NCBI RefSeq assembly: GCF_900143285.1
Contig: NZ_FRDN01000005.1
Coordinates: 281,362-345,361, forward strand
DNA length: 64,000 nt
Source of the DNA: Desulfitobacterium chlororespirans DSM 11544
GTDB lineage: Bacteria; Bacillota; Desulfitobacteriia; Desulfitobacteriales; Desulfitobacteriaceae
Direction: 5' to 3'
Numbering within the stretch: the stretch's first letter is position 1; each line of letters starts with the position of its first letter. The notes below the pieces were generated by a model. It did not search any database and was not told where the DNA came from. It saw only the letters and a list, made by a program, of their open reading frames with translations. Below, piece by piece: positions 17,288-26,009 of this stretch. Position numbers and translations under genes: made by a program.

Positions 17288-18000
17288 GGATTGGTCCCGG
17301 GGATGCGGAGCATATGACCCAACGGGCTCAGTCGGTATGGAATGAAGTGGATGTGGTTGCCGGGTACAAGACCTATATTGATTTGATTCGCCCCTGGCTG
17401 GCCGATAAAAAAGTGGTGGCTACCGGTATGCGCCAAGAGATTGATCGTTGCCGCGAAGTCGTGGAGATCGCTTTGGCGGGCCAGTCTATCGCCCTGGTCA
17501 GCAGTGGCGATGCGGGAGTCTATGGCATGGCGGGGATTCTGATCGAATGTCTGGAGGAAAAAGATGCCCTGGATATATCTCTGGAGATTATCCCGGGAGT
17601 AAGTGCTGCCAATGCTGCCTCATCCCTGCTGGGAGCACCTTTGATGCACGATTTTGCAGTCATTAGTCTGAGTGATCTGCTCACGCCCTGGGAGGTTATC
17701 CAAAAACGCGTCAAGCTGGCTGCTGAAGGGGATTTTGTGATGGCCATTTATAATCCTAAGAGCAAAGGCCGTCAGGATCAGATTGAATGGGTTCGTCAGG
17801 CTGTACTTGACTATCGTGATCCCCAAACCCCTGTGGGAATTGTCAGAGAAGCGCTGCGTGGAGAGTCTCAAGTGATCATCACCACTCTGGCAGAGTTTAC
17901 CCAATCCCCTATTGACATGTTGACTACGGTCGTCATCGGCAACTCTCATACCCGTGTCATCGGTCCCTATATGGTAACGCCCAGGGGATATATTCTATGA
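17239..18000 (+). CDS. cbiH: Cobalt-precorrin-3B C17-methyltransferase CbiH
   Basis: A protein of about 253 residues with the tetrapyrrole methylase opening VVGIGPGDAEHMT, the VSSGDAGVYGMAG loop (about 85-97), PGVSAANAAS and the C-terminal VIGNSHTRV typical of CbiH/CobJ. It methylates C17 and helps drive ring contraction. ATG 17239 starts 12 residues before the conserved core. An ATG at 17179, with GGAG 10 bp upstream, would add 20 residues and overlap cbiG by 109 bp. Both starts are possible. The stop overlaps the cbiJ start. Confidence 0.9.
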   Translation: MERGHGGHQQGKIYVVGIGPGDAEHMTQRAQSVWNEVDVVAGYKTYIDLIRPWLADKKVVATGMRQEIDRCREVVEIALAGQSIALVSSGDAGVYGMAGILIECLEEKDALDISLEIIPGVSAANAASSLLGAPLMHDFAVISLSDLLTPWEVIQKRVKLAAEGDFVMAIYNPKSKGRQDQIEWVRQAVLDYRDPQTPVGIVREALRGESQVIITTLAEFTQSPIDMLTTVVIGNSHTRVIGPYMVTPRGYIL

Positions 18001-18782
18001 GATTATTTGTTCTGGCGGGAACCGAGGATGGCAGGGAATTAGCCTTGGCCTTGCAAGAACGCGGTCATGAGGTCCTGGTTTCAACCTTAACGGAATACGG
18101 CGCTGAACTGGCTGAACGTCAGGGTCTTCGTACCTGTTCGGGTGCTCTGGATCAAGATTCCCTGATGAAGATTCTGCAGGAACAGGCAATTCATGCCCTG
18201 ATTGATGCCACCCACCCTTATGCTCAGAATATCCGGAATTTAGCCCGGTGCGTGGCCGGTGAATGCAATCTGCCCTATTTCCGCTGGGAGCGCCCTTCGG
18301 GAGCTTATCCTGTTCACCCGCTCCTTTATTTTGCCGCCACTATTGAGGAGGCTGCCCGATTGGCAGCCCAACAGGGTAAGCGGGTCTTTCTAAGTACCGG
18401 AAGCAAAAATCTCCGGGACTGGATGGAGAGCCCGGAATTAAAGGATTGCCAGTTATATGTTCGGGTGCTTCCCACCTCCCAGGTTCTCAGCCAATGTGAA
18501 GAGGCGGGATTGAAGCCTTACCAGATTATTGCCATGCAGGGGCCGTTTAGCCAAAGATTCAATGAAGGACTTTGGGAGCAGCTAAACATCGATGTGGTGA
18601 TCACCAAGGACAGCGGTGCCGTCGGTGGTACGGATGAGAAGGTCCAGGCCTGTCTGCAGCTGGGCATTCCCATTATTGTGTTGAAACGGCCCCAGGAAGC
18701 CCAACCGGAGATGGCGGCAGAAAAAGATACAGCGACGATTGAAGAGTTTATGAGAAAGGTGGAGGAGCATTGTGAAAACTGA
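17997..18782 (+). CDS. cbiJ: Cobalt-precorrin-6A reductase CbiJ
   Basis: A 261-residue reductase of the CbiJ/CobK family: FVLAGTEDGRELA at the N-terminus, the conserved IDATHPYAQNI segment (about 66-76), STGSKNL, and ITKDSGAVGGTDEKVQA (about 202-217), all family hallmarks. It reduces the C18-C19 double bond of the contracted macrocycle with a nicotinamide cofactor. The start codon overlaps the cbiH stop (ATGA), and the 3' end overlaps cbiX by 11 bp. Confidence 0.92.
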   Translation: MRLFVLAGTEDGRELALALQERGHEVLVSTLTEYGAELAERQGLRTCSGALDQDSLMKILQEQAIHALIDATHPYAQNIRNLARCVAGECNLPYFRWERPSGAYPVHPLLYFAATIEEAARLAAQQGKRVFLSTGSKNLRDWMESPELKDCQLYVRVLPTSQVLSQCEEAGLKPYQIIAMQGPFSQRFNEGLWEQLNIDVVITKDSGAVGGTDEKVQACLQLGIPIIVLKRPQEAQPEMAAEKDTATIEEFMRKVEEHCEN

Positions 18783-19140
18783 ATTTTTACTTTTAGGTCA
18801 TGGGAGCCGCCGCCAGGAGGCTAATCAAGGATTGATTGAGGTGGCTCATAAAGTCAGCAAGATCCTGGGGGAAGAAGTAACCCCGGTTTTTATGGATCAT
18901 GACAAGCCCAGTTTACCCGATGGAGTCCTGGAAAAAATTCAAGAGGGTGCCAAGAAGATTATCATTATGCCCCTCTTTTTATTTCGGGGCATGCATGTTA
19001 CCGTGGATATCCATGAGGAGATTCGTGAGATTAAGGAACAATACCCTGATGTAGAGATCTTATTCGCCAATGAACTGGGTGCCGATGACGTCATTGCTCA
19101 ATTGGCGAGTGTAAGAATCAAGGAGGCTTTGGGGGCATGA
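18772..19140 (+). CDS. cbiX: Sirohydrochlorin cobaltochelatase CbiX (short form)
   Basis: A 122-residue single-domain chelatase. The LLLGHGSRRQEAN motif supplies one metal-binding His (about residue 9), and MPLFLFRGMHVTVDI supplies the second (about 82). The length matches the small homodimeric CbiX form, not the two-domain protein. It inserts Co2+ into sirohydrochlorin, the committed step to cobalamin, even though it lies mid-operon. The start is GTG 18772, with GGAGGAG 5 bp upstream. The stop overlaps cbiC. Confidence 0.9.
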   Translation: MKTEFLLLGHGSRRQEANQGLIEVAHKVSKILGEEVTPVFMDHDKPSLPDGVLEKIQEGAKKIIIMPLFLFRGMHVTVDIHEEIREIKEQYPDVEILFANELGADDVIAQLASVRIKEALGA

Positions 19141-19775
19141 AAGGATTTATAACCGACCCGCTGGAAATTGAGCGGGAAAGCATGCGGATTATTCACGGAT
19201 ACTTGCAGCAGGACTGGACTGAGCAGGAGTTAAAAATCGTGGAGCGCTGCATCCATACCAGTGGGGATCCCACCCTGGAATCGGTGATCCGTATTCATCC
19301 TCAGGGGATTGAGGCCGGGCTTAAGGCTCTGCAGCAGGGGGCTTCGGTGATTACCGATGTGGAAATGGTCAGAGCAGGAATTGCCAAGAAACAATTGACT
19401 CAGTTAGGGGGCGTTGCAGAATGTTTTCTCAGTGATCCCCGGGTTGCGGATCAGGCTGCCGAATGGGGGATTACCCGCTCCATGGCGGCCCTGCGTTTGA
19501 ACAAAGAGCGTCTGAAGGGGGCTATTGTGGCTATTGGCAATGCTCCTACCGCTTTGCTGGAGGTACTGGAGTTAGCCCAGGATCCTGAGACCCGGCCGGC
19601 CTTAGTGGTCGGCATACCGGTTGGCTTTGTGGGAGCCAGAGAATCCAAGGATCTGCTTTGGAATGAGCATCAGGAGCTTCCTTCCATTACAATCCTGGGG
19701 AATCGGGGGGGGAGCCCCTTAGCGGCAACCTGTGTCAACGCCTTGATCTATCTCGCCGTAAACCGGGAGATCTAA
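19137..19775 (+). CDS. cbiC: Cobalt-precorrin-8 methylmutase CbiC
   Basis: A 212-residue methylmutase. Seen are the catalytic-site HTSGDP segment (His at about residue 43), the ITDVEMVRAGI motif and the C-terminal AIGNAPTALLEV and VGIPVGFVGARESK blocks, all characteristic of CbiC/CobH. It moves the methyl group from C11 to C12, producing cobyrinic acid. Its ATG overlaps the cbiX stop (ATGA). Confidence 0.94.
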   Translation: MKGFITDPLEIERESMRIIHGYLQQDWTEQELKIVERCIHTSGDPTLESVIRIHPQGIEAGLKALQQGASVITDVEMVRAGIAKKQLTQLGGVAECFLSDPRVADQAAEWGITRSMAALRLNKERLKGAIVAIGNAPTALLEVLELAQDPETRPALVVGIPVGFVGARESKDLLWNEHQELPSITILGNRGGSPLAATCVNALIYLAVNREI

Positions 19776-19790
19776 AAATGAGGTGAGAGA

Positions 19791-21335
19791 ATGAGTGAAA
19801 AAAAAGCAGCTGCCCGGCTGATGATCCAAGGGACTTCTTCTAATGTAGGAAAAAGTGTTTTAGCAGCGGCTTTTTGCCGGATATTTTATCAGGAAGGGTA
19901 TCATGTAGCACCCTTCAAAGCGCAAAACATGGCTTTGAATTCCTTTATTACCCGCTCCGGAGGAGAGATGGGCAGAGCTCAGGTGGTCCAGGCTCAGGCT
20001 GCAGGGTTGGAGCCTGATGTGCGGATGAATCCTGTTTTGCTGAAGCCCACGGGACATACGGGCTCCCAGGTGATTGTTCTGGGCAAAGCCCAGGGGACTC
20101 TTTCTGCCCTCAAATATCATGGCGATTATCAGAGAAAAACCTGGCCCATTGTGGAAGAAGCTCTCCATGAACTTATCGAGGAACATGAGATTGTGGTCAT
20201 TGAAGGTGCCGGGAGCCCTGCAGAAGTAAATCTCAAGCAAAATGATATTGTCAATATGCGCGTAGCTAAGGAAGCGCAAGCTCCCGTGCTCCTGGTGGCA
20301 GATATTGACCGTGGGGGAGCTTTGGCTTCTGTGGTCGGCACCCTTGAGCTCCTTGAGCCCGAAGAACGTCAATTGGTCCGGGGAATTGTGATGAACAAAT
20401 TCCGCGGGGATATTAAGCTTTTGCAGCCGGCCCTGGATTTTCTCGAAGAGCGAACCGGAATTCCTGTGGTGGGAGTCGTCCCCTTCTATGATCAATTCAA
20501 GATCCCGGAAGAAGATTCCGTGGTTCTCGAAGAACAGAATACAAACAAACGGGATCAAAGGAAGAGCCGGGATGAAGCATTGGATGTGGCGGTCATTCGC
20601 TTACCCTATCTATCCAATTTCACGGATTTCGATCCTTTTGAAGATGAGCCGGATGTCAACCTCCGCTATGTCAGAGAGCCTGCCGAGCTGGGGCAGCCGG
20701 ATTGTGTCATTATCCCCGGAAGTAAAAATACCTTATCGGATCTGCGCTTTTTATGGGACAGCGGCCTGGGTGAGAAAATTATCAAGTTCTGGCAAGAGGA
20801 TATCCCTATTATTGGCATTTGCGGCGGCCATCAAATGCTGGGACGAATCGTCCGGGATCCTTTGGGTACGGAATCCGACTTGAAGGAAATCGCAGGGCTG
20901 GGCATTCTTCCTATGGAGACCGAGTTTGAGTTGGAAAAACATACGGTGCAAAGCCGTGGCAAGGTCGTGGGAGGGGAACTGTTCCTGGCACGCTGTCAAG
21001 GGACCGAGATCATCGGTTATGAAATTCATATGGGGCGTTCCCAGGGAGAAGGCAACCCTGTTTTTGAGATTGAAGCCCAGGAAACGGCCTATGGAGATGG
21101 TATGTCGGCCGGCAGTGCCTTGGGAACTTACCTCCATGGGATATTCGATAATGATCCCTTGCGAACCGCGCTCCTGGAATGGCTTTGGGAGAGAAGAGGG
21201 GGAGCGCGCCCGGTGGGCAGGACCATGTCCCAGGCCGCAATTCGTGAGCAGGCTTTTAATGAATTGGCGGACTGGGTAAGAAATAGTATGGATATGGAAA
21301 AAATTCGTGCTATGATGGGTCTGCACAAAGGATGA
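19791..21335 (+). CDS. cbiP: Cobyric acid synthase CbiP
   Basis: A 514-residue glutamine-dependent amidotransferase. The N-terminal ATPase domain opens with MIQGTSSNVGKSVLAAAFCR (P-loop) and includes FKAQNMALNSF; the C-terminal class I glutaminase-like domain has GICGGHQMLG with the nucleophilic Cys (about residue 344) and a matching YLHGIFDND histidine. It amidates the b, d, e and g side chains of adenosylcobyrinic acid diamide. The ATG follows GAGGTGAGAG. The stop overlaps the cbiB start. Confidence 0.95.
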   Translation: MSEKKAAARLMIQGTSSNVGKSVLAAAFCRIFYQEGYHVAPFKAQNMALNSFITRSGGEMGRAQVVQAQAAGLEPDVRMNPVLLKPTGHTGSQVIVLGKAQGTLSALKYHGDYQRKTWPIVEEALHELIEEHEIVVIEGAGSPAEVNLKQNDIVNMRVAKEAQAPVLLVADIDRGGALASVVGTLELLEPEERQLVRGIVMNKFRGDIKLLQPALDFLEERTGIPVVGVVPFYDQFKIPEEDSVVLEEQNTNKRDQRKSRDEALDVAVIRLPYLSNFTDFDPFEDEPDVNLRYVREPAELGQPDCVIIPGSKNTLSDLRFLWDSGLGEKIIKFWQEDIPIIGICGGHQMLGRIVRDPLGTESDLKEIAGLGILPMETEFELEKHTVQSRGKVVGGELFLARCQGTEIIGYEIHMGRSQGEGNPVFEIEAQETAYGDGMSAGSALGTYLHGIFDNDPLRTALLEWLWERRGGARPVGRTMSQAAIREQAFNELADWVRNSMDMEKIRAMMGLHKG

Positions 21336-22306
21336 TGTTCATGATATTAATGCTTCATCCCATAGCTTTCGGTTTAGGATTTCTATGGGATCAAGCCGTG
21401 GGTGATCCGCCCAAATGGCCTCATCCCGTTATCTATATGGGGAAGGCAATCGCTTGGTATGATAAGCGTTTCAATCAGGGGAGCCCCCGGTTCCGGCGTC
21501 TCAAGGGGGCTCTGCTTACCCTGGCCCTGGTGATAGGAAGCTATGCTTTGACAGTAGGTGTCATTGGAGGAGCTAAAGAAATCTCCGCGGTTTTTGGCCT
21601 TATTATTGAAGTGCTTCTTCTTGGCTCCACCCTGGCCGGCAAATCTCTTCTGGAGGCCGGAAATCTGGTGCTTACCCCATTAAGGGAAGGGAAAATCGAT
21701 GAAGCGCGTAATAAGCTGGGTTGGTTTGTCAGCCGTGATACCGCCCAATTGCCGGAAGGGGAAATAGTTCGGGGTACGGTGGAGACCTTAGCGGAGAACT
21801 TTGTAGACGGAATCCTTTCCCCCCTATTTTATATGCTGATTGGCGGCGCACCCTTGGCGATGGCTTTTAAGGCCGTAAGCACTCTGGATTCAATGATTGG
21901 CTATCGCAATGAGAGTTATGAGGATTTTGGCTGGTTTGCCGCCCGGACCGATGATTGGGCGAATTATCTGCCGGCCCGTCTCTCTGTGGGCATTCTCTTG
22001 CTGGCCGGCTGGTTTTATAAACTGCCGGTAGGCCATGCCCTAACCATCTGGCGCAGGGATGCCAAAACCCATCCCAGTCCCAATGGCGGTAATCCCGAGA
22101 GTGTCGTCGCAGGGTTGCTGGAAATCCAGCTGGGAGGGAAGAACATCTATCATGGTCAGGTTCACCACCGGGCTGAGATGGGTGATCCTCTCCATGAGCT
22201 GACCTGGCGTGATATTGAGCGATGTCGGAAGCTAGTCCGGTTGGGGACTTGGATCAGTTTTGCGCTCATCCTTTCGTGTATAGTTCTTGTCAGTAGCATT
22301 AGGTGA
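21332..22306 (+). CDS. cbiB: Adenosylcobinamide-phosphate synthase CbiB
   Basis: A 324-residue integral membrane protein with the CbiB signature DQAVGDPPKWPHPVIYMGK (about 19-37), a conserved ETLAENFVDGILSPLFY segment and the SPNGGNPESVVAG motif. It joins aminopropanol (phosphate) to cobyric acid. The start overlaps the cbiP stop. The 3' end runs directly into the second palindromic repeat, which begins at the TGA stop. Confidence 0.94.
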   Translation: MMFMILMLHPIAFGLGFLWDQAVGDPPKWPHPVIYMGKAIAWYDKRFNQGSPRFRRLKGALLTLALVIGSYALTVGVIGGAKEISAVFGLIIEVLLLGSTLAGKSLLEAGNLVLTPLREGKIDEARNKLGWFVSRDTAQLPEGEIVRGTVETLAENFVDGILSPLFYMLIGGAPLAMAFKAVSTLDSMIGYRNESYEDFGWFAARTDDWANYLPARLSVGILLLAGWFYKLPVGHALTIWRRDAKTHPSPNGGNPESVVAGLLEIQLGGKNIYHGQVHHRAEMGDPLHELTWRDIERCRKLVRLGTWISFALILSCIVLVSSIR

Positions 22307-22313
22307 GCGATCT

Positions 22314-22527
22314 CCAGGATTCTTGCTTTACACCGGTCGCTCCATAAGCTGCGCGGACAAAACTACCGCAAAAAGCCTGCCGCTCCGTCGGGTCCCCGGC
22401 CAAATCGCTCCTGCTCAATGGCCGGTTGGAAACTCCTGTTTCCAACCCGACTCCGCTGCATGCTTTTCGCGAAGTTTTGTTTCCGCTCGCTTAAAGTCGC
22501 TCCCTTTTGTAAAGCAAGAATCCTTGG
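22314..22527 (+). repeat. Long imperfect palindromic repeat element, copy 2
   Basis: A 214-bp imperfect palindrome with outer arms CCAGGATTCTTGCTTTAC and GTAAAGCAAGAATCCTTGG and central hairpin GGTTGGAAAC-TCCT-GTTTCCAACC. It is about as similar to copy 1 (14966-15202) as a diverged repeat would be, in the same orientation. Differences in the outer arm are compensated on the other side, so pairing is kept. Copy 1 has an extra small hairpin near its centre that is missing here. Confidence 0.85.
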
Positions 22528-23020
22528 GCTGCTTTTCGGGCTTGAGCGCGACGATGTGGGAAATGCGGGGAAAGTGGCCTGACCCAAGCCGCTTTTCAGC
22601 CTTGCCGATGCCGCTTGCGGCATGGTCGGCTGACTTGGGAAAGCCGCTGGAGATGGCCCCAGAGATGACCTCAGAAAAAGCTCATAAAAGATCCAAGAGA
22701 AGCTAAAAGGACCCCAAAGCGTAGCTTTGCGTACAAGAGGGAACGGCTTTAGCGGAGGAGTGGTCCGGTGAACGAGGCTTTCTTAACATAGTGGAGCCAC
22801 TGGTTCACATGCAGAGAGCAGCGGGGTTTGGCGGAGCTGTTAAGAAAGCGAGTGAACCAGCTCCGGAGCTATGGAGTGACCGTTGTGCGTGAAGCTACGC
22901 GACCCGGACGAGCTCAGTCACCAGCCAGCGCCACGCTCTGAAAAGACTTGCAAACACAGCTCAAATGCAGCCTGAACAAAGCCCAAACGCAGCCCCCTAC
23001 CCCCAAAATCTTTTACTAAA
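22528..23020 (+). other. Structured non-coding stretch downstream of repeat copy 2
   Basis: Nearly 500 bp without a credible gene before cbiA. It contains an inverted pair sharing GCTTTCTTAACA and TGTTAAGAAAGC (about 22771-22782 and 22838-22849), flanked by GGTGAAC-like and GTGAACC-like ends, and the tail GTTGTGCGTGAAGCTACGCG (22882-22901) that also ends the element after cbiL. No promoter could be assigned with confidence. Confidence 0.55.
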
Positions 23021-23032
23021 GAGGTGAAAACA

Positions 23033-24457
23033 ATGCCCTATCCCCTGCCTCCCCGTATTCTTATCGCCGGAACCCATAGCGGCGTCGGCAAAACGACTAT
23101 CGCTACAGGGATTATGGCTGCTCTGGCTCAGAAAGGACTGCCTGTACAGCCCTATAAAGTTGGTCCCGACTATATCGATCCCAGTTATCATACTTTGGCT
23201 ACGGGCCGTTCTTCCCGAAATTTAGACCGCTGGATGCTTAGAGAAGAATTAATTCCGATTTTTGCAAGAACTTCTCAGGATTGCTGGGCGGTCATCGAAG
23301 GAGTTATGGGACTTTTCGATGGGGTATCCGGAACAAAAGGGTATGGAAGCAGTGCGGATATTGCCAAACTGCTGGATGTCCCTGTGGTCCTGATTGTGGA
23401 TGCGGGCAATTTATCACGCAGTGCAGCGGCTATAGTCCATGGCTTTTGCACCTTTGATCCTGGGGTCAAGATCGCCGGAGTCATTCTCAATCGGGTGAAA
23501 TCTCCAGCCCAGGAAAGCTTGCTGCGTGAAGCCCTTAGTGAAATTCAAGTCCCCATCTTGGGAGTGCTGCCTAAGGAAGAGGGAATTCGTTTGCCGGAAC
23601 GGCACCTGGGACTGGTCCCTTCTCAGGAACAAGCTTTCCGGGACAGTTTTTTTGAGGAGCTGATCAGCGTGGTGGCCCGCACCATTGACTTGGAACAGAT
23701 CCAAAGAATTATGCAGCAAAGGGTTATACAGGAAGCTCCGCCGGAAAAGCCGTCTGTCGCTGAGCTAACTTGCCCTAAGGGCACCGCTCCATGGGGCGGA
23801 GAACCGAGTAATCAACATCCCCTGCGCTTGGGAGTGGCCAGGGATGAGGCCTTTTCCTTTTACTATCAGGATGCTTTGGATTGTGCAGAGAGCCTGGGGT
23901 TTGCCTTGGTTCCCTTCAGCCCTCTTAATGATTCGTCTCTGCCGGATGGATTGGATGGGCTCTTTTTTGGCGGCGGATTCCCGGAGCTGCATTTAGAAAG
24001 GCTCAGCCAAAACCAGAGTTTTTTGGAATCCTTACGACAGTTCTCCCGATCAGGGAAGCCTATCTACGGGGAGTGCGGGGGATATATGTATCTGGGCACC
24101 CAAGTTACGGATTTCGAAGGCAGAACCTACCCCATGGCCGGACTGATTCCCATTGCGGCGGAGATGGCGTCAAAGCTCCAGGGCATGGGCTACCGCCAGG
24201 GAATCTTTCGCCGGGATAATTTTCTGAGTAAGGCAGGAAATAGGGTCTACGGTCATGAATTTCATTATTCAAAAGTAAACTATTTAAGTTGTGACGATGA
24301 GGTTTTTCCTGCTTTCGAGCTGGTTAAAGGAAAAGAATCCCTAAGAATGGACGGCTATGCACGGGATAATATCGTGGCCTCCTATCTTCATATCAACTTT
24401 GCAGGGCAACCGGAGCTTTTACAACATTGGGCGGAGCATATACGGCAAGGAGCATAG
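23033..24457 (+). CDS. cbiA: Cobyrinic acid a,c-diamide synthase CbiA
   Basis: A 474-residue glutamine-dependent amidotransferase. It has an N-terminal P-loop GTHSGVGKTTIATG (about residue 14-27), the GPDYIDPSYH motif and VMGLFDG, and a C-terminal glutaminase-like domain with GECGGYMYLG (nucleophilic Cys at about 346) and a final HINFA histidine. It amidates the a and c side chains of cobyrinic acid. The start is ATG 23033 with GAGGTG 9 bp upstream; a GTG at 23024 lies in that site. It follows the second repeat element, so its expression depends on read-through or a promoter within it. Confidence 0.94.
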   Translation: MPYPLPPRILIAGTHSGVGKTTIATGIMAALAQKGLPVQPYKVGPDYIDPSYHTLATGRSSRNLDRWMLREELIPIFARTSQDCWAVIEGVMGLFDGVSGTKGYGSSADIAKLLDVPVVLIVDAGNLSRSAAAIVHGFCTFDPGVKIAGVILNRVKSPAQESLLREALSEIQVPILGVLPKEEGIRLPERHLGLVPSQEQAFRDSFFEELISVVARTIDLEQIQRIMQQRVIQEAPPEKPSVAELTCPKGTAPWGGEPSNQHPLRLGVARDEAFSFYYQDALDCAESLGFALVPFSPLNDSSLPDGLDGLFFGGGFPELHLERLSQNQSFLESLRQFSRSGKPIYGECGGYMYLGTQVTDFEGRTYPMAGLIPIAAEMASKLQGMGYRQGIFRRDNFLSKAGNRVYGHEFHYSKVNYLSCDDEVFPAFELVKGKESLRMDGYARDNIVASYLHINFAGQPELLQHWAEHIRQGA

Positions 24458-24459
24458 GC

Positions 24460-25020
24460 ATGATTCGAGTGTATACAGGCAAAGGAAAAGGGAAAACCAC
24501 TTCAGCCCTGGGGGAGGCCCTGGTGGCACAGTCACAGGGTATTAAAGTTCTGATGGTTCAATTCCTCAAAGGAAGTACCTATATGGGCGAGCTTTATACC
24601 ATGGGGCGTTTAGGTATACCCTTAATCCAATTTGGTGTAGGCTGCCGTTGGTCGGGTATGATTCGAACAGGCTTAAGGCATTGCAGCGGCTGTGGGGAGT
24701 GTTTTCGCCAGAACCGGGATCCGAATGTTGCTCTGCCTCTTGTGGCACAAGGAGTCGAGTTTCTCAAGACACAGATTGAAGAAGGAGATTGGGGTCTTAT
24801 TATTCTTGATGAAGTGAGTCATGCCCTGAATAAGGGATTCCTGGAAATAGGGATACTGCACGAACTGATCGGGCTAAAGCCTGAAGGCCTGGATTGGATT
24901 TTGACCGGGCGGGATATGCCCGAGGAGTTACTTCCCTTTGTGGAGCATTGGTGGGAGCTTAATCCCCTTAAACATCCTTTGCAAGCAGGGATACGCAGCC
25001 GAAGGGGGATTGAATACTGA
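24460..25020 (+). CDS. cobA: Corrinoid adenosyltransferase CobA/BtuR type
   Basis: A 186-residue ATP:cob(I)alamin adenosyltransferase of the CobA/BtuR/CobO family, with the modified P-loop TGKGKGKTTSALGEA (about residue 6-20) and the conserved LIILDEVSHALNKG and LTGRDMPEELL segments. It puts the 5'-deoxyadenosyl group on Co(I) corrinoids. An insert with four Cys (CRWS, then CSGCGECF, about 61-83) is unusual next to E. coli BtuR and could bind a metal or cluster. The ATG at 24460 follows AAGGAG with 8-bp spacing, 2 bp after cbiA; its stop overlaps the next start. Confidence 0.92.
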   Translation: MIRVYTGKGKGKTTSALGEALVAQSQGIKVLMVQFLKGSTYMGELYTMGRLGIPLIQFGVGCRWSGMIRTGLRHCSGCGECFRQNRDPNVALPLVAQGVEFLKTQIEEGDWGLIILDEVSHALNKGFLEIGILHELIGLKPEGLDWILTGRDMPEELLPFVEHWWELNPLKHPLQAGIRSRRGIEY

Positions 25021-26009
25021 TGAAGGGATTAGGTTGGGCGAAATGCCCCGGAACCTGTGGAGAATGGGTTCAAGGAGCGAAAGACGGCACCCCTTTTTTA
25101 GTTGGTTGTCCCATCAACCGGTTTGTGGAGGCAAAGGCGGAAATTCTTTTTTCGGAATCCGTCAATGGGAACAATTCCGGCCATCAGCAGGAGCCTAAGG
25201 ACTGGATTTGGAAACTTCCCAAGGGTAAAGAAAAGACCCGCCAGGCCTTGGAGCGCTTTGCCAGGATTCAGAATCTGCCCCCTTTGACAGGCAAGATTCA
25301 TATGCAATCCCAATTGCTCATCGGCAAAGGCATGGCCAGCTCCACTGCGGATATGACCGCAGCGGTCAGCGCGGTAGCTCAGGCTTTAGCCATATCTTGG
25401 CAGTCTGAGGAACAGGCGCGTTTAGCCTTGGCCATAGAGCCTTCTGACCCGATCATGTTTCCGGGAGTTACGGAATTAGCTCATGGAGACGGCACTTATA
25501 TTAAATTCCTGGGACCGAAGATTTCGGCTCAGCTGCTGATGTTGGATGGAGGGGGATTTTTAGATACGCTGGCCTTTAATGCCCGCAGAGATTTGCCGGG
25601 TCATTATCGCCAGTATGAAGGTAAGATCAAGAGCGCTCTGGCTCTTTTTTATGAAGGGATGGCGCAAAGAGATTTAGAGAAAATCGCCCAAGCCGGCACC
25701 ATAAGTGCTCGTTGCAATCAGGATATTAATCCTAAACCCTTTTTTGAGGAGTTTCTCGCTTGGACATTAAGCAAAGGAGGGCTAGGGGTCATTACGGCTC
25801 ATAGCGGAACCCTGCTGGCGGGGATTTTTCCCCCGGACTTCTCCACAACTGAAAAAAAGAATCTCGAGAGAGAAAGCCGTATTCAATTCCGGCCAGGTTT
25901 AGTGGAATGGGTGGAGACTTATGATGGCGGTACTGAAGGAGGGGTTATGAATGCATGGCGGAAATCTGTTGGACGCCTCGGCACAGTATGGGAGAGAGAA
26001 CTTTATTGA
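25020..26009 (+). CDS. pduX: GHMP kinase, PduX-like L-threonine kinase
   Basis: A 329-residue GHMP-superfamily kinase. The opening GWAKCPGTCGEWVQG is the PduX-like N-terminal motif; the ATP-binding glycine-rich loop is LIGKGMASSTADM (about residue 101-113); the third GHMP motif region GLGVITAHSGTL is near 252-263. PduX makes L-threonine phosphate, the substrate of CobD for (R)-1-aminopropan-2-ol phosphate. Its location between cobA and a CobD-like decarboxylase gene strongly supports that role. It overlaps cobA by one base and the next gene by 59 bp. Confidence 0.87.
   Translation: MKGLGWAKCPGTCGEWVQGAKDGTPFLVGCPINRFVEAKAEILFSESVNGNNSGHQQEPKDWIWKLPKGKEKTRQALERFARIQNLPPLTGKIHMQSQLLIGKGMASSTADMTAAVSAVAQALAISWQSEEQARLALAIEPSDPIMFPGVTELAHGDGTYIKFLGPKISAQLLMLDGGGFLDTLAFNARRDLPGHYRQYEGKIKSALALFYEGMAQRDLEKIAQAGTISARCNQDINPKPFFEEFLAWTLSKGGLGVITAHSGTLLAGIFPPDFSTTEKKNLERESRIQFRPGLVEWVETYDGGTEGGVMNAWRKSVGRLGTVWERELY

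Noticed and set aside
22287-22706. Open frames in the second palindromic element (139 and 86 codons)
   Set aside because: Same repeat family as copy 1; frames are not consistently maintained and base-pairing, not coding, is what is conserved.
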